Source: an uncultured Clostridia bacterium (lineage in GTDB: Bacteria; Bacillota; Clostridia; Christensenellales; Aristaeellaceae). From it: a stretch of 11,286 nt of DNA. The notes under the pieces are model-generated. The model was not told the DNA's origin and did no database searches. It was given only the letters and a program-made list of their open reading frames with translations. The stretch spans positions 1-11,286 of the forward strand of contig CAMJXZ010000074.1 in assembly GCA_946409855.1 (NCBI GenBank). The letters are read 5' to 3'. A program made the position numbers and the translations under genes. How positions within the stretch are numbered: the stretch's first letter is position 1; each line of letters begins with the position of its first letter. Of this stretch, positions 6,818 through 11,286 are shown piece by piece.

Positions 6818-7906
6818 TCAATCCCCGTAAATCCTGGGGACCCGTTTGCCGATCATGCAGGTCACTTCGTTCCGGTTCATATCCGCCCAGGCGGCAAATT
6901 CGTTCAGGGAGATGCCGTCTCCCAGCAGGACGGCGATATCGCCCGGGCGGACATCCGGAATGTCCGAAACGTCCACCATCATCTGGTCCATGCAGATGCG
7001 GCCCAGGACGTGCGCGCGGCGGCCGTGGATTTCCACCTGACCCGATTTGGAGAGGAGGCGGGGATAGCCGTCCACGTAACCGGAGGACAGGGTGGCCACC
7101 AGAGTATCCCGGGGGAGCGGGTCCTCCCCGTAGCCGACGCCTTCCCCGGCGGGTACGACAGCGACCCTGGTGACCCGGGCGCACAGGCGGACAGTGGCCT
7201 GACGGCGGTCAAAATGGGCGTAATCCGGCGGGACGTTGCCGTACAGGAAAGCCCCGGCGCGGACGTGGGTGTACTGATCCTCCGGCCGGCGCACCAGGCC
7301 GATGGAATCCAGCAGGTGAACCATCGGGAAAGTATGGCCGGCGGCCTTCAGGGTTTCCGCCTGGGCGCGGAACAGGGCGCACTGGCTTTCCGTCTGCGCG
7401 GGGCCGCGGAGCGCCAGATGGCTGTAGAGCCCTTCGTATTCGATGCTCGGCAGGGAAAGAACCGGGAGCAGACCGGACAGATCCGTAAAGCCCAGACGGT
7501 GCAGGCCGGTATCCAGCTTGACATGCACAAAAGCGGTCCGCTTCAGCCGGCAGGCCGTTTCGGAAATGCGCTGTAATTCCTCCGCGCTCTGGGCGGTCAG
7601 GCGGACCTTCCGCTGAATGGCCTCTTCCAGTTCGCACGGGGCGGTCACGCCCATGACCAGGACAAATGCATCCGGGATCGCCCGGATCAGTTCCTGCGCT
7701 TCGGAAAAACAGGCGACGGAAAAAAAGCGGGCGCCGGCGGCCCACAGCATCCGCGCGACAGGGACGGCGCCCAGACCGTAGGCGTCCGCCTTGAGGACAC
7801 AGATCAGCCGGACGCCGGGCTTCAGCAGGCTTTCCGCTTCGCGGTAATTCCGGATGAGGCCGGTTTGCGAGATTTCCGCCCAGCAGCGGGCGCGGTTGTT
7901 ATCCAT
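6818..7906 (-). CDS. alr: Alanine racemase
   Basis: A 362-aa cytoplasmic PLP enzyme that interconverts L- and D-alanine for peptidoglycan synthesis. Lys39 in VLKADAYGLG is the PLP-binding lysine. Tyr259 in GEGVGYGEDPLP is the second catalytic base contributed across the dimer. LDTGLHRLGF (about 131-140), the VRAGAFLYG phosphate-side motif (215-223), GRICMDQMMVDV (302-313) and the ending GKRVPRIYGD are all family landmarks, and the length is normal. I chose the ATG at 7906 because MDNNRARCWAEIS gives the family N-terminus and GGAAGG lies 9 nt upstream (plus-strand 7916-7921). The frame is also open to 8023, but that extension lies inside oppF. The start overlaps the oppF stop by 8 nt (ATGGATAA), which indicates translational coupling. 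It is the last gene of the opp operon, an unusual home for alr. Confidence 0.96.
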   Translation of the reverse strand: MDNNRARCWAEISQTGLIRNYREAESLLKPGVRLICVLKADAYGLGAVPVARMLWAAGARFFSVACFSEAQELIRAIPDAFVLVMGVTAPCELEEAIQRKVRLTAQSAEELQRISETACRLKRTAFVHVKLDTGLHRLGFTDLSGLLPVLSLPSIEYEGLYSHLALRGPAQTESQCALFRAQAETLKAAGHTFPMVHLLDSIGLVRRPEDQYTHVRAGAFLYGNVPPDYAHFDRRQATVRLCARVTRVAVVPAGEGVGYGEDPLPRDTLVATLSSGYVDGYPRLLSKSGQVEIHGRRAHVLGRICMDQMMVDVSDIPDVRPGDIAVLLGDGISLNEFAAWADMNRNEVTCMIGKRVPRIYGD

Positions 7907-8846
7907 TCTGGTACACCTTCCGGTACTGCGCGATTTCTTCCTGATTGCCCAGGACGAAATGCCCGGGCACCAGCTCTGTCCAGACAGGCGGATCGTCCTT
8001 GTAGTGATGGACGCTTTCGTCATATGTGATCAGCGAACGGCGCATGGCGGCATCCGGCGAGGGTTGGGGGATGGCGGACAGAAGCGCCTGCGTATACGGG
8101 TGCAGCGGGTGGGCGAAAAGCTCCTCGGTGTCCGACAGCTCCACCAGCAGGCCCCGGTGAATGACCGCGATCCGGTCGCAGATAAAGCGCATGACGGACA
8201 GATCGTGGGAGATGAACAGATAGGTCAGGCCCCGGTTTTGCTGCAGTTCGGCCATCAGGTTCAGCACCTGGGCGCGGATGGAAACGTCCAGCGCGGAGAT
8301 CGGTTCATCGGCGATGATGAATTCCGGCTGCATGATCAGCGCCCGGGCGATGCCGATGCGCTGGCGCTGGCCGCCGGAAAACTCGTGGGGGAAGCGGCTG
8401 GCAAACTCGGGCAGCAGCCCGACTTCCCGCAGCGCCTGATCCACCCGCTGCTTTCTTTCCGCTTCGGAAATGCCCTTGGCCACGTTGTACAGCCCTTCCG
8501 AAACGATGTAATCGACCTTGGCCCGTTCGTTCAGGGAAGCCATGGGGTCCTGGAAAATCATCTGGATGCGCTGGGTGATCTGCTTGTCCAGCGCCCGGGA
8601 TACCTTGCCGCTGATCTTCTGCCCGTCAAAATATACCTCGCCGCCGCTCAGGGGATAAATGCGCATGATGGCGCGGCCGATGGTCGTCTTGCCGGAGCCG
8701 GACTCGCCGACCAGGCCGAACGTCTCGCCCTTCATGATATCGAAAGAAACGCCGCGGACCGCTTCAAACCGGTGCCGGCGCTCTCCGAAGGTCACGTGCA
8801 TGTCCCGCACGGAGATGAAAGGGGTGGAAGTCTCTGTTTGTGTCAT
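7899..8846 (-). CDS. oppF: Oligopeptide ABC importer ATPase, OppF/AmiF-like
   Basis: A 315-aa cytoplasmic ATPase, one of two that power peptide import. Walker A is GESGSGKTT (47-55), the Q-loop Gln is 99, the signature is FSGGQRQRIGIARAL (156-170), Walker B is FIIADE (176-181, catalytic Glu181) and the switch His is 214. HPYTQALLSAIPQP (249-262) is the OppF/DppF peptide-importer ending. The C-terminal part, with ELVPGHFVLGNQEEIAQYRK, resembles streptococcal AmiF more than E. coli OppF. The ATG at 8846 has a modest AGGA 8 nt upstream. The 101-nt gap from oppD contains a heptamer repeat array and no terminator, so the operon continues through. The 3' end overlaps alr by 8 nt. All nucleotide-binding motifs look intact. 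Confidence 0.94.
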   Translation of the reverse strand: MTQTETSTPFISVRDMHVTFGERRHRFEAVRGVSFDIMKGETFGLVGESGSGKTTIGRAIMRIYPLSGGEVYFDGQKISGKVSRALDKQITQRIQMIFQDPMASLNERAKVDYIVSEGLYNVAKGISEAERKQRVDQALREVGLLPEFASRFPHEFSGGQRQRIGIARALIMQPEFIIADEPISALDVSIRAQVLNLMAELQQNRGLTYLFISHDLSVMRFICDRIAVIHRGLLVELSDTEELFAHPLHPYTQALLSAIPQPSPDAAMRRSLITYDESVHHYKDDPPVWTELVPGHFVLGNQEEIAQYRKVYQNG

Positions 8847-8877
8847 GGTTTGAGTCCTGTGTGGGGGAGTGAGTTAT

Positions 8878-8940
8878 TAGTGATTAGTGAATAGTGATTA
8901 GTGATTAGTGATTAGCGGATAGTGATTGGCGGATAGCGGT
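8878..8940. repeat. Heptamer tandem repeat (TAGTGAT)9 in the oppD-oppF gap
   Basis: Nine head-to-tail 7-bp units fill 63 of the 101 bases between oppD and oppF. On the plus strand, units 1, 3, 4, 5 and 7 are exactly TAGTGAT. Unit 2 is TAGTGAA, unit 6 TAGCGGA, unit 8 TGGCGGA and unit 9 TAGCGGT. Variation is concentrated at the oppD end. In the opp mRNA it reads as ATCACTA units, an unstructured A/C/U-rich stretch with stop codons and no ATG, so it is not coding. Short tandem heptamers are known between genes in several bacterial groups, for example the STRR repeats of cyanobacteria. Whether this array is functional or simply a slippage-prone microsatellite cannot be decided here. Confidence 0.95.
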
Positions 8941-8947
8941 CCCTTCC

Positions 8948-9985
8948 TCATATTTCCCGGATCCTTTTCAGTACCTGCGGGGGGTCGGCTTTGGGGGCCC
9001 TTGGGTCCAGCAGCCAGGTGCGGGCCTTGTGGGTGGGGGAGATGTCGAAAAAGGGCGGGCGCTCGATGTAATCGGCCTTAAGGGCGTTTGGGTTGCGGGG
9101 GGCGAAGGCGTCGCCGACGATGGGGTGGTACAGGTTGGGCGGGGTGCCGCGGATGGTATAGAGCTGCTCTCCCTTGACGCCCAGCTGGGGCAGGGAAGAA
9201 AGCAGCGCCCAGGTATACGGGTGCGCCGGTTCGTAAAAGACCTCCCGGCAGGTGCCGATTTCGACGATGTCCCCGGCGTACATGACCGCCACCCGGTCCG
9301 CCACGTTGGCGACCACGCCCAGATCATGGGTGATGTAGATGGCCGTCAGGTGGTATTTGTGCACCAGGTCGTAGATCAGGCGGATGATCTGGGCCTGGAT
9401 GGTCACGTCCAGGGCGGTGGTGGGTTCGTCGCAGATCAGGATCCGGGGACGGCAGGCCAGGGCGATGGCGATGATGACCCGCTGGCGCATGCCGCCGGAA
9501 AACTCGTGAGGGTACTGCCTGCGCCGGCGCTCGGGTTCGGCGATGCCGACGTCCGTCAGCAGTTCCACCGTGCGCTGACGCGCCTGAGCGCCGCGCAGCC
9601 CCTGGTGCAGCCGGAGGGCCTCTTCGATCTGCGCGCCGACGGTTTTCAGGGGGTTCAGGCTGGTCATCGGGTCCTGCAGCACCATGGCGATTTCCCGGCC
9701 GCGGATGGTCAGCCATTCCTTTTCGGTTTTGAACTGCGCCAGGTCCTTGCCGCTGTACAGGATGCGGCCGTGGTCGACCCAGCCGTTTTTGTCATTCAGG
9801 CCCATGAAGGCCTTGGTCAGGACGCTCTTGCCTGAGCCGCTTTCTCCCACGATGGCGAGGGTTTCCCCTTCGTACAGCTCCAGGGACACGTCCCGGATGG
9901 CATGCAGCACCTTGCCGCGCAGGCTGAACTTGATGTCCAGATGCTCCACCTGCAGGATGGGCGCCACTGGGTTATCAGTATCCAT
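8948..9985 (-). CDS. oppD: Oligopeptide ABC importer ATPase, OppD/AmiE-like
   Basis: A 345-aa cytoplasmic ATPase, partner of OppF. Walker A is GESGSGKSV (47-55), the Q-loop Gln is 104, the signature is FSGGMRQRVIIAIAL (162-176), Walker B is ILICDE (182-187, catalytic Glu187) and the switch His is 220. HPYTWALLSSLPQL (255-268) opens the peptide-importer C-terminal region. In many OppD/DppD proteins this region carries conserved cysteines in the pattern GC.F.PRC. Here the equivalent is GDAFAPRNPNA (291-301), with Asp292 and Asn298 at the cysteine positions, as in AmiE-like proteins of Gram-positives. The ATG at 9985 has AGGAGGG ending 3 nt upstream (plus-strand 9989-9995) and starts 11 nt after the oppC stop, so the genes are tightly linked. 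The frame stays open 339 codons further upstream, but only as a shadow of oppC. Confidence 0.95.
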   Translation of the reverse strand: MDTDNPVAPILQVEHLDIKFSLRGKVLHAIRDVSLELYEGETLAIVGESGSGKSVLTKAFMGLNDKNGWVDHGRILYSGKDLAQFKTEKEWLTIRGREIAMVLQDPMTSLNPLKTVGAQIEEALRLHQGLRGAQARQRTVELLTDVGIAEPERRRRQYPHEFSGGMRQRVIIAIALACRPRILICDEPTTALDVTIQAQIIRLIYDLVHKYHLTAIYITHDLGVVANVADRVAVMYAGDIVEIGTCREVFYEPAHPYTWALLSSLPQLGVKGEQLYTIRGTPPNLYHPIVGDAFAPRNPNALKADYIERPPFFDISPTHKARTWLLDPRAPKADPPQVLKRIREI

Positions 9986-9996
9986 AAGCCCTCCTG

Positions 9997-11286
9997 TCAC
10001 AGATGGTTCTTGGGATCGGCGGCGTCCGCGAAGGCGTTGCCGATGATGTAGAAGGAAATGGTGATGACCGAGAGCACGATGGCCGGGAAGATCAGCTGAT
10101 AGCGCAGCGACGCCGAGGAGATCAGCTTGCGGCCCTCGTTGATGAGGTTGCCCAGGGAAGGCACGCTCAGCGGCAGGCCCAGGCCGATGTAGGTGATGAA
10201 TACCTCGCTGCCGATGGCGCCGGGCACAGCCAGGGCCATGCGCAGCATGATGACGGAAACCAGATAGGGCAGCAGGTTGCGCATGATGATGCGCGGCGTA
10301 CTGTTGCCCAGGCACCGGGAAGCCAGGTTGTAATCCCGGTCGCGGATGATGACCACCTGGTTGCGCACAAAGCGCGCCATCCCGACCCAGCCGGTCACCG
10401 TCATGGCCAGGATCAGCGTCTGCACGCTGGGGCGCATGATGTAGCTGACCAGGATCAGCACGATGGTGGTGGGGATGTTGTCGATGATGTTGTAGATTTC
10501 GGTCAGCAGCTTGTCCAGCGCCTTGACATAGCCCCACAGGACGCCGATGACGATGCCGATCAGGGACTGCAGGATGGCCACGACCACGCCGATCAGCAGG
10601 GAAGTGCGGGTGCCGGACCAGACCTTGGCCCACAGGTCCTGCCCGGCGCTGTTGGTGCCGAACAGGAAGGAACGGGTGTCGGGCAGCAGGCGCAGCTCCG
10701 CTTTTTCGTTTGTGACGGCGATATCGCCGTCCATGGTCAGCTGGCTTTTTTTCACAAACAGCGCGTCGCCGCCGCTGCTCAGGTCCTCCCGGGTGGAATA
10801 CAGGCTCATGGGGAAGTTGGACTTGGCCGGATAAGGCACGGCGGACGGATCGTCCGGGAACTTGATCTTGGTGGTAAAGTCGTTGCGGACATAGCCTTCC
10901 TGCCCGGCGTATTCGACATAGCACCAGTCCTCCCCGTAGGAAAGGACGGTGAATTCCTTCCGGGGCTTGATGGAGGCGATGATATTGTCCACCGCGGCCC
11001 ATTCGTCGTTGTCAAAGGGATGCGCCATCAGTTTGGTGCCGACGGGAACGGTGACGATTACGTTGGTCAGGGCGGGGGAGACGTTGCTCATCTGCCGGTG
11101 GGTGATGGGGTGGTTGATGATCACGTTGGCCTCGAACTGGTTGGGGAGCAGAGGCTGGATGCAGGTGAACAGCAGCAGCACGGCCAGCACCAGCAGGAAG
11201 CCCAGCGCCACGCGCCGCTTTAAAAAGCTGCGGAAGGTGCTGCCCCAGTAGGAATAATTGGAGTAGCCGCCGCGCTCCCCCTCGTC
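9997..11286 (-). CDS. oppC: Oligopeptide ABC importer permease, OppC/AmiD-like, with SH3-like insert; 5' end cut
   Basis: 429 codons are visible and the frame stays open to the window edge, so the start lies beyond it; a GTG at 11211 is internal. The N-terminal YSYWGSTFRSFLKRRVALGF is the usual pre-TM1 segment of OppC. TM1 is about 28-45. The conserved FGTNSAGQDLWAKVWSGTRTS begins at residue 209, whereas in E. coli OppC (about 302 aa in all) this motif comes within the first hundred or so residues, so over 100 extra residues lie between them. Within this loop about 75-141 look like an SH3 domain (KEFTVLSYGEDWCYVEYAGQ, then EGYVRNDF). The permease core follows, with the ATPase-docking loop ASRCLGNSTPRIIMRNLLP (322-340) and the ending FADAADPKNHL. 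OppB and the binding protein are presumably encoded beyond the right edge. Confidence 0.93.
   Translation of the reverse strand, partial: DEGERGGYSNYSYWGSTFRSFLKRRVALGFLLVLAVLLLFTCIQPLLPNQFEANVIINHPITHRQMSNVSPALTNVIVTVPVGTKLMAHPFDNDEWAAVDNIIASIKPRKEFTVLSYGEDWCYVEYAGQEGYVRNDFTTKIKFPDDPSAVPYPAKSNFPMSLYSTREDLSSGGDALFVKKSQLTMDGDIAVTNEKAELRLLPDTRSFLFGTNSAGQDLWAKVWSGTRTSLLIGVVVAILQSLIGIVIGVLWGYVKALDKLLTEIYNIIDNIPTTIVLILVSYIMRPSVQTLILAMTVTGWVGMARFVRNQVVIIRDRDYNLASRCLGNSTPRIIMRNLLPYLVSVIMLRMALAVPGAIGSEVFITYIGLGLPLSVPSLGNLINEGRKLISSASLRYQLIFPAIVLSVITISFYIIGNAFADAADPKNHL

Noticed and set aside
7907..8023. 39-residue N-terminal extension of alanine racemase
   Set aside because: It lies inside oppF in another frame; the family N-terminus and a Shine-Dalgarno place the start at 7906.
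8878..8940. CRISPR array or direct-repeat attachment site
   Set aside because: Units are only 7 bp and contiguous without spacers, so it is a tandem microsatellite.
8948..11002. Apparent 684-aa protein with a long N-terminal extension before OppD
   Set aside because: The extra 339 codons lie in a second frame of oppC and translate to an Arg/Gly/His-rich string. A proper ATG with AGGAGGG at 9985 starts OppD, so there is no fusion.
10003..11223. 406-codon open frame on the plus strand opposite oppC (and similar ones at 7854-8894 and 9029-9835)
   Set aside because: Asp/Gly/His-rich antisense translations opposite well-supported genes, with no recognisable domains.

Overview
The window comes from a moderately GC-rich bacterium, most likely a member of the Bacillota, class Clostridia. 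The reasons are the gene families (an LplB/YtcP/LipO-type sugar importer, an AmiE/AmiF-like peptide importer, a YkuD L,D-transpeptidase with a Cys/His-rich tail), strong AGGAGG ribosome sites, and a perfect TTGACA-17-TATAAT promoter. The assignment is an inference from sequence features, and no genus can be named from this window.

Layout. (1) Positions 1-2830, plus strand: the end of a carbohydrate ABC importer operon. It holds the C-terminus of one permease, a complete second permease and a secreted solute-binding protein, and is closed by tandem hairpins with a strong intrinsic terminator. No ATPase is present in the visible part. (2) Positions 2831-6700, plus strand: a new transcription unit with a consensus promoter and a leader of about 140 nt. 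It encodes a glycogen branching enzyme of the eukaryote-like GH13_8 type, followed 43 nt later by an exported multidomain L,D-transpeptidase. (3) Positions 6701-6817: a convergent intergenic region with a 12-bp perfect hairpin. (4) Positions 6818-11286, minus strand: an oligopeptide importer operon read right to left as oppC (cut by the window edge), oppD, oppF, then alr (alanine racemase). alr overlaps oppF by 8 nt. A nine-unit heptamer tandem repeat lies between oppD and oppF.

How the parts fit. The left operon imports a sugar or oligosaccharide, probably using an ATPase shared with other systems. The central pair joins storage-polysaccharide branching to cell-wall cross-linking, a pairing with no obvious biochemical link. 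The right operon couples peptide uptake to D-alanine supply. Its convergent neighbour acts on peptidoglycan stem peptides, so a peptide-recycling or cell-wall theme is plausible but not shown.

The most unusual features are a bacterial SH3-like domain inserted in the first extracytoplasmic loop of the OppC permease, the layered architecture of the L,D-transpeptidase, and the heptamer repeat inside the opp operon. I see no phage, IS element, CRISPR array, tRNA, rRNA or toxin-antitoxin pair. Nothing here is clearly a wholly new system.
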